A stretch of 64,000 nt of DNA from Asparagopsis taxiformis (GCA_030407315.1 JALQPE010002272.1:1-64000); one strand, 5' to 3'; counted from the stretch's first letter, positions 10,557-20,838 are shown. Program-made: numbers and translations. The notes: generated by a model not told the origin, from the letters alone.

Positions 10557-11810
10557 GTGCCTTTGAAGGCCCGCGAACCCGCGTTCGACCTAGTGGTCTC
10601 CTATCGGTACTACCGACTCAAGAACAAGTCCCTAACGACCGACACCCCAATGGGTAAATCAAGAAGCTTGTATAAGCTAACGGAGAAGATCCGTAATTTC
10701 AACGCGTCATTCACGCCGTTCGATGGTACGGAACCCATCGATATCCTCCGGTTCCTCGCGGAATTTCAAGATGCATGTGATTCATGCGGAGTCTCGGAGG
10801 GAGAAGCTACCAAGTTACTCAAGTATTTCCTGGAAGGAGAACCTCAACGGTTTATCGCCGCTGAGGCGCGAAAGCGCAAGCTTCTCAACCACCTGCACCA
10901 GCAGATCACTTGGCCTCAAGCCGTTAACGCCCTTCTGGCTCGCTACGCGACGGACAATGTCCTAGCGGACGCATATGACGCAGTAACGCGTATACGGCTA
11001 GGGCCGGATGAAGATGAAGCTGCATACGCAGACAGACTGCAGGACGCTGCTCTCCTGTGTGCGAACGTCTTCTCGGAAAGAGACTTGGTCAACTACTACC
11101 TCAAGGGCCTACGCCCAGAGGTTAAACATACCGTCAAGGTTACAATCGGCCGCTCCGGCGGAGAAGATTTTCTCGCTGTCCGTAACCTTGTTAAAGGACT
11201 CGGGGACTCTCTACGAGCTTCGCTACCTGCAAAACCGAAGGCTTATCCTACTCGGGAAATTGCCGAACGCAAACGCAAAGCGTTGCTCGCCACCCTACCC
11301 GGGGAGCCGTCCGCGATACCGCGGACCCCGCCGCCGACCTTACCTTCCCCTACCGGGAACCCAATGGGCGCGCCAATGCAGGCCCCTACCCTAACGGGAG
11401 AACATCTTAAACTCGCTGAGAGTATGATCCCCGAAGGGGCTGTTACTTGGAGATGCTCTGGCTGTCGCCAACCGGGGCACGTGTTATACACTTGTCCTTA
11501 TTTACCGCCCTCTGTGGGAACTTACTTCGCCTTTGCGAACTACGCTTACCAGCAAGAACCGGAACAGGTTATGTGCCGCCAACAGCGCCAGTCCAATCGG
11601 TTCAACCGAAAAAGGGATTACCCTAAAGCCGTGCTCCAACGGTCAAACCCTCCAACACGCATGGTTGCGTTCGCCGATGACGAAAATTATCCCAAATTGG
11701 GTCCTCTGAGGCGAGACGTTTTAGAACGTAACGGATCTTCCGTAACGGCTCAAGACGACGCTGACGCCTTGGAAACCTCCGACGACTCTGACACGACGTC
11801 GGAAAACTAA
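10557..11810 (+). CDS. gypsy Gag with CCHC zinc knuckle
   Basis: This is the structural Gag protein. The first ATG in the frame is at 10650 (386 residues); the earlier part is open but starts only at GTG. The central region matches the retrotransposon gag fold in composition and spacing, with an F-x-P-F-D-G-T-E start of the capsid-like domain and a DNLVNYYL-like helix. A single zinc knuckle, CSGCRQPGHVLYTC (C-x2-C-x4-H-x4-C), lies at about residue 269 counted from 10650. The C-terminus is acidic. The stop TAA (11808-11810) overlaps the pol ATG (11810-11812) as TAATG, placing pol in the -1 frame. Codon use and GC content resemble the rest of the element. Confidence 0.85.
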   Translation: MPLKAREPAFDLVVSYRYYRLKNKSLTTDTPMGKSRSLYKLTEKIRNFNASFTPFDGTEPIDILRFLAEFQDACDSCGVSEGEATKLLKYFLEGEPQRFIAAEARKRKLLNHLHQQITWPQAVNALLARYATDNVLADAYDAVTRIRLGPDEDEAAYADRLQDAALLCANVFSERDLVNYYLKGLRPEVKHTVKVTIGRSGGEDFLAVRNLVKGLGDSLRASLPAKPKAYPTREIAERKRKALLATLPGEPSAIPRTPPPTLPSPTGNPMGAPMQAPTLTGEHLKLAESMIPEGAVTWRCSGCRQPGHVLYTCPYLPPSVGTYFAFANYAYQQEPEQVMCRQQRQSNRFNRKRDYPKAVLQRSNPPTRMVAFADDENYPKLGPLRRDVLERNGSSVTAQDDADALETSDDSDTTSEN

Positions 11811-14794
11811 TGACGGGGAGTGAGGTGTCGCACTCCCGTCAGGAGGTGGAGCGATTACGCTACTCGGTGGACATCTCACCACAACCACCTCCGCAGGACA
11901 AGGCTGCAACTCCCTCTAGGGACCAAAGTCTTTCCCAGACACCAACCCCTTCGGGTTCCCCCACAGGGACTCGAACCTCAAGGCCGAAAGCCTCATGCCT
12001 ACTTAAGGCCGCCCACTACGTAGTAATGGGTTCCATCGGACTTGATCCGTCAATTCTCACGCCTATGCGTATGGTGATGGACACCGGGTCCGGACCATCG
12101 GTCATCCATGAAAGGAGCTTACCCCACAATTGGGAACAATTCCAAGTCCCTACGGGGAAAGTTCCGCAACTGGCCGATGCTAACGGCAATCCTCTTCGGA
12201 TAAAAGGCAAAATAATACTGTCATTACAGTTAGGCCACAAGTCCTTTGCGGAAGAATTCTTCGTCGCGCCTAAGTTGGCCGTACCCCTCATCTTGGGAAC
12301 TGGGGCAATGAATACCCACGTAGACGCAATTAGGTGCCGGGCCCAACGAATTGATATTCACGACGGCGGGTCGATAGCTATCCTAGTGATGTCGCCTACG
12401 CGTAAAACATCCCCCACCCTTTCGTGCTACGTGGATGCCTCGCAACCCTCTAATGGGATTAACTTAGACCGCCAGCCTCATGGCATTCGATTATCACAAA
12501 GTGTGAATGTTCCTCCGCGGAGTCAAGTAACAACTACTGTTGTATGCGCCGGTGGCGGCTTGAGTATACTCTCTCCGAGAGATCGGATCCTTCACCGACA
12601 TCGTGTCTCTATCCCGAATGGGGTTGCGGAAGTCATCCCGCGGCAGGAATTCTTGACTATATTAACTAACTTCGGTACATCCGACAAGTACCTCCCTAAA
12701 GGGACCATTATAGGCTATGCCCTCCGGGCACCCGAACGGCCAATGCGCCTCATGGCTCTCAGCCGTTCTACCCCTTCCTCCCAAGAGGCCTCCACTATGG
12801 TGACTACTCTCCCTCAGGAGCAAGAGGCCGAGGCCACACAACCATCAAGTTGGAAGCAAGAAGTCTCTCTAGACCACCTTGGTCAAATCCCGTTGAGGGA
12901 ACGCATCCTTAGCATGCTATCTCGACACGAGTCTATGTGGGATGGATCCCTAGGGGACATCCGCGCTACGGAACACCGAATCGACATAGTCGAAGGGAGC
13001 AAGCCTAGACGGCAACAACCCTACCGGATGGGACCCGCTCGTCGAGAGATTGCCCGGAAGGAAATCACCAGCATGCTGGAAAAAGGAGTGATCGAACCAT
13101 CGACCTCCGAATGGGCTAGCCCAGTGGTTCTTGTCCCGAAGAAGGATGGTAAATTACGCTTTTGCGTCGACTATAGGGGTCTTAACGACATCACTGTCAA
13201 CGATGTGTACCCCCTTCCACGAATGGATGATTGTATTGACTCCCTCGGAGATGCTCAAGTATTCACCACATTGGATTGTAATTCTGGCTATTGGCAGATC
13301 CCTGTTGCACAGGACGACCGTGACAAAACGGCATTCACCTCCCACTTGGGGACATATCGCTTTAAGCGTTTGCCTTTTGGCTTGAAGAATGCTCCGGCAA
13401 CGTTTCAACGTGCCATCGACATTATTCTTAGCAGCGTTCGCTGGCAGACCTGTCTGATTTACTTAGATGATGTGATCGTATTCTCTCGGGACGAGGCCGA
13501 ACATCTCCACCATGTGGACCAAGTACTCTCCCTCCTACGGGAAGCAGGTGTCACCCTGAAGTTGACAAAGTGTCATTTCTTCGAAAAGAAGGTTGATTAC
13601 CTAGGACATGTCGTGATGCCAGGAAAGCTAGCTGTTGCACAGAACGCCACTTCGGCTATCGCTGACGCGATCTTTCCGCAAACGCCTACGCAAATGCGAT
13701 CCTTCCTCGGAAGCTGTGGCGTCTTTCGACGGTTCATCAAAGGGTATGCCGCAATTGCGCACCCCTTGAACGAAATGCTGACCAAAGACAGCCTCCCTAA
13801 ATTCGGGAAAGAACCTCCTACCGAGGACCAACACCGCGCGTTCAACGCTCTCAAGGAGGTCATGATCAAGCCGCCGATACTGGCTCTACCCAAGTTGGGT
13901 CATCCCTACACCGTAGACACGGACGCTTCCGCATACCAAATAGGATGCGCTCTGCTTCAACAGCAAGGGGAAGAGAACGATCTCAAGCCAATTGGCTATT
14001 GGTCGCGGACCTTGACTAAACCTGAAAGAGGTTACTCCCCTACGGAGCGTGAATGTCTAGCCGTCGTATGGGCTGTCACTATCCTACGTCCATACTTGGA
14101 GCAAACAAAGTTTGTAGTCCGGACGGACCATAACGCGCTGCGTTGGCTCATGAATATCAACCCTTCAGGGAGACTATGCCGTTGGCGCCTCCGACTTGCG
14201 GAATTTGACTATCAGATAGTCTACCGACCCGGTCGGGTTCACCAACTACCAGACGCCCTTTCGCGTGTTGAAACTAACGGCGAAACGCCCGTCACTATTG
14301 ACGATGAAATACCAACTCTGTTGGCCACGCACGCACCGCAAGGTGAAACATCCTTGGATGATGACACTGATGTTTGGTTCTACGACCTTTCTCTAGCAAG
14401 AGACCACGCCGAGGAGGCGCCTAATCGCAACGGTATACCCGTCTTAACAACTCATCCGCAAACGGAAAACTACTGCCCGATAACTCTCCAAGAGTGGCTC
14501 GAAGAGCAAAGAACGGACGACTTCTGCCAACAGGCCCTGGCCTCGCAGAAGTCTGACTCTCTCTTCTTCGAAGATGAAGACGGTGTCCGTTGGTCCGTTG
14601 GCCGTTGCCAGTACGCTCGTTGCACACGTGTGCCGGTTGCGAGCGCGCACGCGCCAGCAATGTTCGTACATTGCTGTTATCGCTCGGGCCCGCCGAAATT
14701 CGAATTCCGCGGAAATCGTAAATATTTGCCATTTTCGAATTGGCCACGTATACTACACCAGTGGCGTATTTATACAAAGTCTACTGTAAGCTAG
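11810..14794 (+). CDS. gypsy Pol: protease, reverse transcriptase, RNase H; integrase lost
   Basis: Pol converts the element's RNA into DNA. An aspartic protease motif, DTGSGPS, lies at about residue 90. Reverse transcriptase follows, with the palm motifs PFGLKNAPATF and YLDDVIVFS (about 550), then RNase H with TDASAYQIG (about 703) and a DHNALRWL segment, all in the Ty3/gypsy order. Beyond about residue 925 the gypsy-type sequence stops. The last 65 or so codons read through unrelated DNA and into the inverted LTR U3, so the zinc-binding, catalytic and C-terminal integrase domains are absent. The ATG overlaps the gag stop as TAATG; translation may depend on termination-reinitiation or on -1 frameshifting. 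No internal stop is seen, so the loss of the 3' half looks like a rearrangement rather than slow decay. Confidence 0.85.
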   Translation: MTGSEVSHSRQEVERLRYSVDISPQPPPQDKAATPSRDQSLSQTPTPSGSPTGTRTSRPKASCLLKAAHYVVMGSIGLDPSILTPMRMVMDTGSGPSVIHERSLPHNWEQFQVPTGKVPQLADANGNPLRIKGKIILSLQLGHKSFAEEFFVAPKLAVPLILGTGAMNTHVDAIRCRAQRIDIHDGGSIAILVMSPTRKTSPTLSCYVDASQPSNGINLDRQPHGIRLSQSVNVPPRSQVTTTVVCAGGGLSILSPRDRILHRHRVSIPNGVAEVIPRQEFLTILTNFGTSDKYLPKGTIIGYALRAPERPMRLMALSRSTPSSQEASTMVTTLPQEQEAEATQPSSWKQEVSLDHLGQIPLRERILSMLSRHESMWDGSLGDIRATEHRIDIVEGSKPRRQQPYRMGPARREIARKEITSMLEKGVIEPSTSEWASPVVLVPKKDGKLRFCVDYRGLNDITVNDVYPLPRMDDCIDSLGDAQVFTTLDCNSGYWQIPVAQDDRDKTAFTSHLGTYRFKRLPFGLKNAPATFQRAIDIILSSVRWQTCLIYLDDVIVFSRDEAEHLHHVDQVLSLLREAGVTLKLTKCHFFEKKVDYLGHVVMPGKLAVAQNATSAIADAIFPQTPTQMRSFLGSCGVFRRFIKGYAAIAHPLNEMLTKDSLPKFGKEPPTEDQHRAFNALKEVMIKPPILALPKLGHPYTVDTDASAYQIGCALLQQQGEENDLKPIGYWSRTLTKPERGYSPTERECLAVVWAVTILRPYLEQTKFVVRTDHNALRWLMNINPSGRLCRWRLRLAEFDYQIVYRPGRVHQLPDALSRVETNGETPVTIDDEIPTLLATHAPQGETSLDDDTDVWFYDLSLARDHAEEAPNRNGIPVLTTHPQTENYCPITLQEWLEEQRTDDFCQQALASQKSDSLFFEDEDGVRWSVGRCQYARCTRVPVASAHAPAMFVHCCYRSGPPKFEFRGNRKYLPFSNWPRILHQWRIYTKSTVS

Positions 14795-15112
14795 GGTTAG
14801 TGGTTTAGGAATAAATATCCAGTTATTGACCAACCAGAGCCCAGTTAACGGCACTCGCCTACCCGCGAGGTTATTGCCAGTTAGGCTTACATTGTAATGT
14901 ACAGCTGATCAGCTTAAGTTAGAAATTTGCCCCTTGTGGGGTCTTGGCCGGGGCCGATAGGCCCGAGTAGAGTATTTACAGCCTTGCGCTAGTCCCAATT
15001 ACAGGAAACACGCCCAGTTGGCTGATGCCTTGTGATTGGCACATCCCTTAAGTGGGTACCCAATAGGGAAGCGAAACGGCTCAGATTGAGAGGACCGCCA
15101 GGCGGTATGACA
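14758..15112 (-). repeat. inverted gypsy LTR U3 fragment
   Basis: Read on the minus strand this block begins TGTCATACC at 15112 and matches 9126-9477 for about 350 bp, including the TATA box near the inner end. Roughly one base in six differs, so it is not the partner LTR of the same insertion but comes from a related element inserted in the opposite orientation. The 150 bp on its inner side (14610-14757) match neither the left LTR nor pol. Confidence 0.75.
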
Positions 15113-15163
15113 AGGTGTACAAGAGGTGGCGGACGTCCGCGTCCATTTACGAGAACACAGACG

Positions 15164-15655
15164 CAGCTTGTGCTTACCGCTGAAATATAACTTGCCCTCA
15201 TGCATAGTCCCAGATGGACGATTAGTCTGCTGAAAAGTGATATCTGTGGCATATCGGCGAAAATCGAACGTCGAGAAAACCTGGCCTTCCAACATCTCCT
15301 TCTTCATAGTGTACTTGGAGTTCATTCTTGTCACTGCGAATTTATACAGCTCCGGCCAAATTATTTCCAGGTATCCCATGATCAAATTCTGAAAGTTTGA
15401 CCCTTTCATATCAGACACCAAACTAGACATCTTCCACGTCGAAGGATTCTTGAGCACAGTGAGTGTCATGAAAAGAACATCCTTCGGCTGATGCTTGGAC
15501 TTACGACCTCTCCCGACGTTCCACGTGGACTGAACATGGGTGTTTATTCGTGTCCAAATATAGTCATATTCAGACTCTGTGAAATTTGTCATCGTTTTGA
15601 GGGTATCGGGCCCTCCCTTTGACACGTAGCAGTCCAGAAGCGGACATGCTGACAC
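15164..15655 (-). pseudogene. truncated Harbinger-like DDE transposase
   Basis: About 164 codons remain of the DDE_Tnp_4-type transposase described for copy 2. The N-terminal zinc-like CPLLDC segment, the helix-turn-helix-like region with MTNFTESEYDYIW, and the first catalytic Asp (YATDITFQQ) are kept. The gene then breaks after the GKHKL motif, where the second Asp and the Glu should follow. Beyond the break the frame runs into foreign DNA and the inverted gypsy LTR, ending at 14999. It differs from copy 2 at scattered residues, all apparently conservative. The first in-frame start codon is a GTG at 15655; no ATG precedes MTNF. Confidence 0.85.
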
Positions 15656-16107
15656 TTCATCATCGGACGAGTCATCTCGGGGAACACTTGACTGAATGCG
15701 GCTACGGTGGGTCTCAGCAGCCTCACTGAGCAGGATAAGGCCCTATTGACGTTGGGGGTAGGGTTGGTAAACATGTTGTTGAGCTGTGAGTGGATGAGTT
15801 GCCTGTAGAGGTATGTGGATGGTGAGAGCTGGTCTGGACTGGGGTAAGTTGCTACTTTTATACTCTATTGGATTGCAACTACTATGACGAAAACCTTTGT
15901 TTGGAATAGTCGTTGTCATCTAGTTTCACGCTTGGCAATTAGGAAATATATCGAACTTAGATCAAATAGTCGATCTGTGATGATTCAATCTGCAATTATT
16001 CAAGTGTTATGTTTTAGATCAATTTTCTAGGATTTTTTGAAATGAACATATTATATAGTCGCTTTCTAAATATTTATTTTAAAAGTCATTATTTGATCAA
16101 GAGGTCT
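15164..16107 (-). mobile_element. Harbinger-like transposon copy 1, 3' truncated
   Basis: This segment matches copy 2 (18048-26864) from the middle of the transposase gene through its 5' leader to the terminal inverted repeat, GAGGTCT ending at 16107. The homology stops at 15164 inside the gene; about 50 unmatched bases separate it from the inverted LTR. A single CAAAT at 15974-15978 marks the position at which copia later inserted in copy 2, so this copy is the empty-site control. Confidence 0.85.
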
Positions 16108-16164
16108 ATTGAACTGTTCAAGTTCAGTCCACTATTCATATTCTAACCAGATTTCGGACCAAAG

Positions 16165-17895
16165 TGTCAAAAAATATTCAAGCTACTGCAAACAGTGCAA
16201 GCTACTGTAATGAAATTTTCTGGACTAATACTCGCTACAAAAAATAGCTCAGACTTTGTAGGACCTTAGCATTTTTAGATAGATTGTACCTCCGAGGAGG
16301 ATAAGAGGATAGGTATAAGGCCTCGAACTCACGAGTGCGAGCGCCGATTCCACGAGGCTGACGCCTCGTACGATCCTAGTAGCCCGAGGGCTGTGTCGGG
16401 TGAATCGATCCCTCGGAGCCCGGACACTTGTCTCCCAACCCGGTAGCGGGTGGTAGAGCGGGGTCCGGGAGGGCTGGATCTAACCTGCCGGAGGGATCTA
16501 CCCGCCGTGGCCGTCCTCAACCCACTTAAGGGTTAACTAGGCACTTAGCGCGATGGATCCCGGCGGGGAATTGTGGTCGTCTCCACGCGTGGCTGCCCAC
16601 ACAGCGGATTCCGCTACTGTGATACCGCCGGCGGCTGCAGTCGAGACCGATTGAGAAGCCCACGGGCGTTGGCTCGGTTTACCGGCTGGGGGTGCCGAAC
16701 CAACAGCGCTCCCAGTCGGTAGCCTTGTCCCAGTGGGCGGAAGGCCACTCCCGGTCACCTGACGGCGTTAAAAGAAGCGGGAAGGTGTTCCACTACCGTG
16801 GAGACGAAATGCCCTAGGACAATCCACGTGTACTCCCGCTGGGGGAGGCTCGCGGCGGACAATTGGGGACAAGTGCGAGCGGTCCCCAATTGGAGATCGG
16901 AACGGAGTGGCTGGTATCCTGTGGAGGAATTGCCGCCGCCGTTTAGTTGTAAGTTAAACGACCACGGTCGAAAGATTTGGAACTGAGACGATCTGCCTTT
17001 ATTGTAGCTTTGTGGTCAGTCCGTTGACCTTAAATGGTCAACGAGACTGCTGGGACCGGACCAGGACCAATGGTCCCGGTCCGGCGTCCAATGAACCTTG
17101 TGGGGTTTTTTGCGTCCCAGGGGACTTACAGAGTAAGCTGCTACGTTGCTACGTGTAAACTAATAGAAACGGCCAGACGTAACGTACACGTGCACAGATG
17201 TAACGGGAGAATCTTCTCGCTCGCACACGTGAGCGACTAATCGCGCCTATATCGCTACACATTGCACACTCGCCGAAGGGTCCCGCGCAAGCAATGTGTC
17301 CCGGTTCCAACGCAAGGCGTCACGCACCCATTCGCCCTTGGGCGACAATTCCTATGCCACGTCATCGCGTCTCATGGGCTAACGCCGCGACTCTTCGTGG
17401 CCTATTCTATTACCGAACACGACTCACGCTCGCGAGCGTCACCCCCACGCGGCCCTTCTCCAGGCACCCTTTCTACATTCAATACGGGACGAGTCCCACA
17501 GACTTCATGGCAGAAATCATTCCTAAACGTCTAAATGTCGGCAAGGGTGGAGGTTTGTGGTGTAGAGTGAAGGCAGATAGAGTTTATTAAGAACTCCAGG
17601 CAGGACCAACTCGGAGACAGAAAACACACAACAGCACACCCAGAAACACAATAAAGGAGCACAAGCTCAATTCCACTGGCAAATCACACGGGACCGCGTT
17701 TGCCTCGATCAGACATATTCGCGAACGCGAGGCTCTGACCGGTTATCATTTTTTTCACCCAAGAAACACCAATTTACCCGACCTTTCCCAATTATACTCG
17801 TCCACTCTGGAATTAAGAGTGGAACACCAGGACGAAATCTATTATCAATCATTGGAATTGACCAAATAATTTCGGAAACACTAAGGCTCACGACA
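16165..17895 (+). mobile_element. solo copia LTR, interrupted by another solo LTR
   Basis: Positions 16165-16256 and 17506-17895 together form a diverged copy of the 483-bp copia LTR found at 20100 and 26237, from TGTCA to CACGACA. The flanking five bases are CAAAG on both sides (16160-16164 and 17896-17900), a target-site duplication, so this was a complete solo LTR. It is split by the element at 16257-17500. Sequence differences from the 20100 LTR show that it is older. Confidence 0.9.
16257..17500. mobile_element. 1244-bp solo LTR nested in the copia solo LTR
   Basis: The block starts TGTAGGAC and ends GTCCCACA, a canonical TG...CA pair with short imperfect inverted ends. It is flanked by the 5-bp duplication GACTT (16252-16256 and 17501-17505). 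The duplication sits inside the older copia LTR, which reads through perfectly once the block is removed. It has high GC and no coding potential of note. It is not visibly related to the gypsy LTR at 9126, so its internal region belongs to an element not present in this window. Confidence 0.88.
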
Positions 17896-18656
17896 CAAAG
17901 TGGGACCATGCACAGGCCTACCTGTAAAATGACCAATCTCCCGCGAAAATGTTAATGAACTACGACAACTATAATACTCATGGTCTCATGTTCTTCTACC
18001 GTAAGCAAATTTCACATTCTAGTCGTTACTGAATTTCTGCATCTACTAGACCTCATATTCAAATACGGGGTATTTCCTTAAAGATCGAGTCATTTCCTAA
18101 TTGCTTCATCATTTCCTAGATTACAAACTAAAATAAAAAATTTGTATATTTTAATCAAAGGCCCGTCAAGTACGAAAATACGCAAACATTTCAAAACTAC
18201 TCAGTACAAAAATTATTCCCTTTTCTTCAACAAAATACAGGGTGTTTGCCAATACCCTCCCGCCCTTGGTCGAGGCTGCTGGCATACTCAGCTACATATT
18301 ACACTGTAAGTCCGTCCTGAAATCAGACAGTGCACTGACTGAGTTTCTCAGTTCGAATCCTGCCACGTTGATTGCTCTTGGGTAATTGCTGTAATGAGGA
18401 TAATTTGTACTGGAAGGTGAAAAGTGTGTGCGGGACAAAGTTCGCTCCAATGCCACGCTGGAAGCTTGTCCAATCAAACTACTCAGCACACTACTAGCCT
18501 TCGAACAGTACAATGAACGACTAAATGTCATTTCCTGAATGCAGCTTCCACTATGGATGTAATCGACGATCAATTTTTTCTCAGAGCCTGCCCCTATCTG
18601 AAAGGGTTCAAACATCGAATTTTTACTGGTGAATCAAGTCTGGTGCATGGTCAACC

Positions 18657-19787
18657 CTACATACTATCATATTCAGGCAAGTCATCAAACTCCATCGCCA
18701 GCCTCCTCCTTACCCTGTCCCTATAGAGCTCCTGGGAGCGGGCCCTCTTACGAGAGATGTTGTCTCCAGTATTGACAAGATAGTTCTGCAGCGACTTATA
18801 GAAGGACTGGTCACTGTCACGAAGCGGATTGAACTTGACGTGGATGTTTGTCAGTGCCACACAAGTACGGAAAACCAGATCGTACGTGTCTTCGTTCCAC
18901 TTGTACTTGTTGGACATGACAGTCCATAAGCTTGACAGGCGACCAAAATAGTTCTCCACAATAATTCTGTCACTTGACAGCTCCTCATTGAACACCTTCT
19001 CGTCAGCAGTCAGAGTCCCATTAATTGGCTTCTTAACTGGATGAATCATCCTGATGTGTCTTGTTCCACCCTGATATCCCTTGTCACCGAGTATGCCCCA
19101 TTGATTAGGGTAGGTGTCATTCAATTCTCCATCATCATCAAGTTCAGCCATGTCACTGCCTTTGGCCACGGAGCTCTCGTGAAAATCCAGGTTATCATAG
19201 AAGATGCCAATATCCGAAATAGATCCAGGGCGATGCTTGCTGCAGCCAATAGCGTATCCACGTGGAATGACAGACACCTCAGTTTTGTATCCGTACAGCT
19301 TGTGCTTACCACTGAAATATAACTTTCCCTCACGCATATTCCCAGATGGACGATTAGTCTGCTGAAAAGTGACATCTGTGGCATATCGACAAAAATCGAA
19401 CGTCGAGAAAACCTGGCCTTCCAACATCTCCTTCTTCATAGTGTACTTGGAGTTCATTCTTGTCACTGCGAATCTGTACAGCTCCGGCCAAATTATTTCC
19501 AGGTATCCCATGATCAGCTTCTGGAAGGTTGGCCCTTTCATATCAAACATCAAACTAGACATCTTCCACGTCGAAGGATTCTTGAGCACAGTGAGTGTCA
19601 TGAAAAGAACATCCTTCGGCTGATGCTTGGACTTACGACCTCTCCCGACGTTCCACGTGGACTGAACATGGGTGTTCATTCGTGTCCAAATATAGTCATA
19701 TTCAGACTCTGTGAAATTTGTCATCGTTTTGAGGGTATCGGGCCCTCCCTTTGACACGTAGCAGTCCAGAAGCGGACATGCTGACAC
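18657..19787 (-). CDS. Harbinger-like DDE transposase
   Basis: The product is a DDE_Tnp_4 (Harbinger/IS5-like) transposase that cuts and joins transposon ends. Visible features, with positions from the GTG at 19787: a CPLLDC segment (4-9), MTNFTESEYDYIW (22-34) typical of the helical N-terminal region of this family, the first Asp in YATDVTF (about 135), the GKHKLYGYK segment (about 158), the second Asp in GILGDKGYQGG (about 228), and the Glu in ENYFGRLSSLW (about 275). All three catalytic acids are present and there is no internal stop, so the enzyme could be active. The frame has no ATG before MTNF. In both copies a short upstream ATG frame (start 19906 here) lies in a different phase, suggesting a spliced or frameshifted N-terminus. 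The 18048-18656 region downstream shows no second gene. Confidence 0.88.
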   Translation of the reverse strand: MSACPLLDCYVSKGGPDTLKTMTNFTESEYDYIWTRMNTHVQSTWNVGRGRKSKHQPKDVLFMTLTVLKNPSTWKMSSLMFDMKGPTFQKLIMGYLEIIWPELYRFAVTRMNSKYTMKKEMLEGQVFSTFDFCRYATDVTFQQTNRPSGNMREGKLYFSGKHKLYGYKTEVSVIPRGYAIGCSKHRPGSISDIGIFYDNLDFHESSVAKGSDMAELDDDGELNDTYPNQWGILGDKGYQGGTRHIRMIHPVKKPINGTLTADEKVFNEELSSDRIIVENYFGRLSSLWTVMSNKYKWNEDTYDLVFRTCVALTNIHVKFNPLRDSDQSFYKSLQNYLVNTGDNISRKRARSQELYRDRVRRRLAMEFDDLPEYDSM

Positions 19788-20099
19788 TTCATCATCGGAC
19801 GAGTCATCACGGGGAACACTTGACTGAATGCGGCTACGGTGGGTCTCAGCAGCCTCACTGAGCAGGATAAGGCCCTATTGACGTTGGGGGTAGGGTTGGT
19901 AAACATGTTGTTGAGCTGTGAGTGGATGAGTTGCCTGTAGAGGTATGTGGATGGTGAGAGCTGGTCTGGACTGGGGTAAGTTGCTACTTTTATACTCTAT
20001 TGGATTGCAACTACTATGAAGAAAGCCTGTGTTTGGAATAGTCATGGTCATCTAGTTTCACGCTTGGCAATTAGGAAATATGTCGATCTTTGATCAAAT

Positions 20100-20582
20100 T
20101 GTCAGAAATCTTCAAGCCACTGTAAACAGTACAAGTTACTGTAATGAAATTTTCTGGACTAATACTCGCTACAACAAATTGCTCAGACTTCATGGCAGAG
20201 ATCATTTCTAAACGTCTAAGTGTCGGCAAGGGTGGAGGTTTGTGGTGTAGAGTGAAGGCAGATAGAGCATATAAAGAACTCCAGGTAGAGCCAACTCGGA
20301 GATAGAAAACACACAACAAGCACACCCAGCAACACAATAAAAGGAGCACAAGCTCAATTCTACTGGCAAATCACACGCGACCGCGTTTGCCTCGATCAGA
20401 CATATTCGCGAACGCGAGGCTCTGACCGGTTATCATTTGTTTCACCCGAGAAACACCAAATTGCCCGACCTTTCTCAACCATACTCGCCCACTCTGGAAT
20501 TAACATTGCAACACCAGGACGAAATCTATCAACAATCATTGGAACTTTCAAATAATTTCGGAAAACACTAAGGCTCACGACA
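20100..20582 (+). repeat. copia 5' LTR
   Basis: The LTR begins TGTCAGAAATC and ends CTCACGACA. It is preceded by the duplication CAAAT. AGCATATAAAG near 20264-20274 is a plausible TATA element. The leader 20583-20838 downstream shows no coding sequence. Confidence 0.93.
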
Positions 20583-20838
20583 GTCTAGACTAAGCGTGGT
20601 CTTGTTGACTCTGGAATCCGCATCACTCAACTGACCTCTGGAAAATACAACCTACTCCTCTTTGGTGGTACCGTAATCAGTAGCATTCCACGATAAGTGT
20701 ACTACGACTTTCTCGTTTACATTTGTGTGAAATACTCTGCGGATCTCTGATCTGATTGGATAACCAATATTACAGTTCACCAAATAGTAAGTGAACACTT
20801 GTTATTTGGAAATTTGATCGATTATTCAGAAACTGACT

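Larger units (their letters stand above)
9126..14610 (+). mobile_element. Ty3/gypsy-type LTR retrotransposon, 3' truncated
   Basis: The element starts with an LTR (TGTCGTACC...) at 9126 and carries, in order, a coiled-coil ORF, a gag with a zinc knuckle, and a pol with protease, reverse transcriptase and RNase H in Ty3/gypsy order. Similarity to pol fades near 14590-14610, just where the integrase zinc-binding domain should begin. Integrase, polypurine tract and direct 3' LTR are all missing. The far side instead shows an inverted copy of the LTR U3 (14758-15112). The copy is therefore defective and rearranged. Confidence 0.85.

Noticed and set aside
9126..15112. Inverted termini suggesting a DIRS-type retroelement
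   Set aside because: Pol has protease, RT and RNase H in Ty3 order, there is no tyrosine recombinase, and the two termini differ and have unrelated neighbours.
16329..17590. Several ORFs of 60-98 codons inside the nested solo LTR
   Set aside because: They lie within an LTR defined by TG...CA and TSDs and show no conserved motif.
18340..18370. GTTCGAATCCTGCC resembling a tRNA T-loop
   Set aside because: The five bases on either side of the loop do not pair as a T-stem, and no cloverleaf could be drawn upstream.
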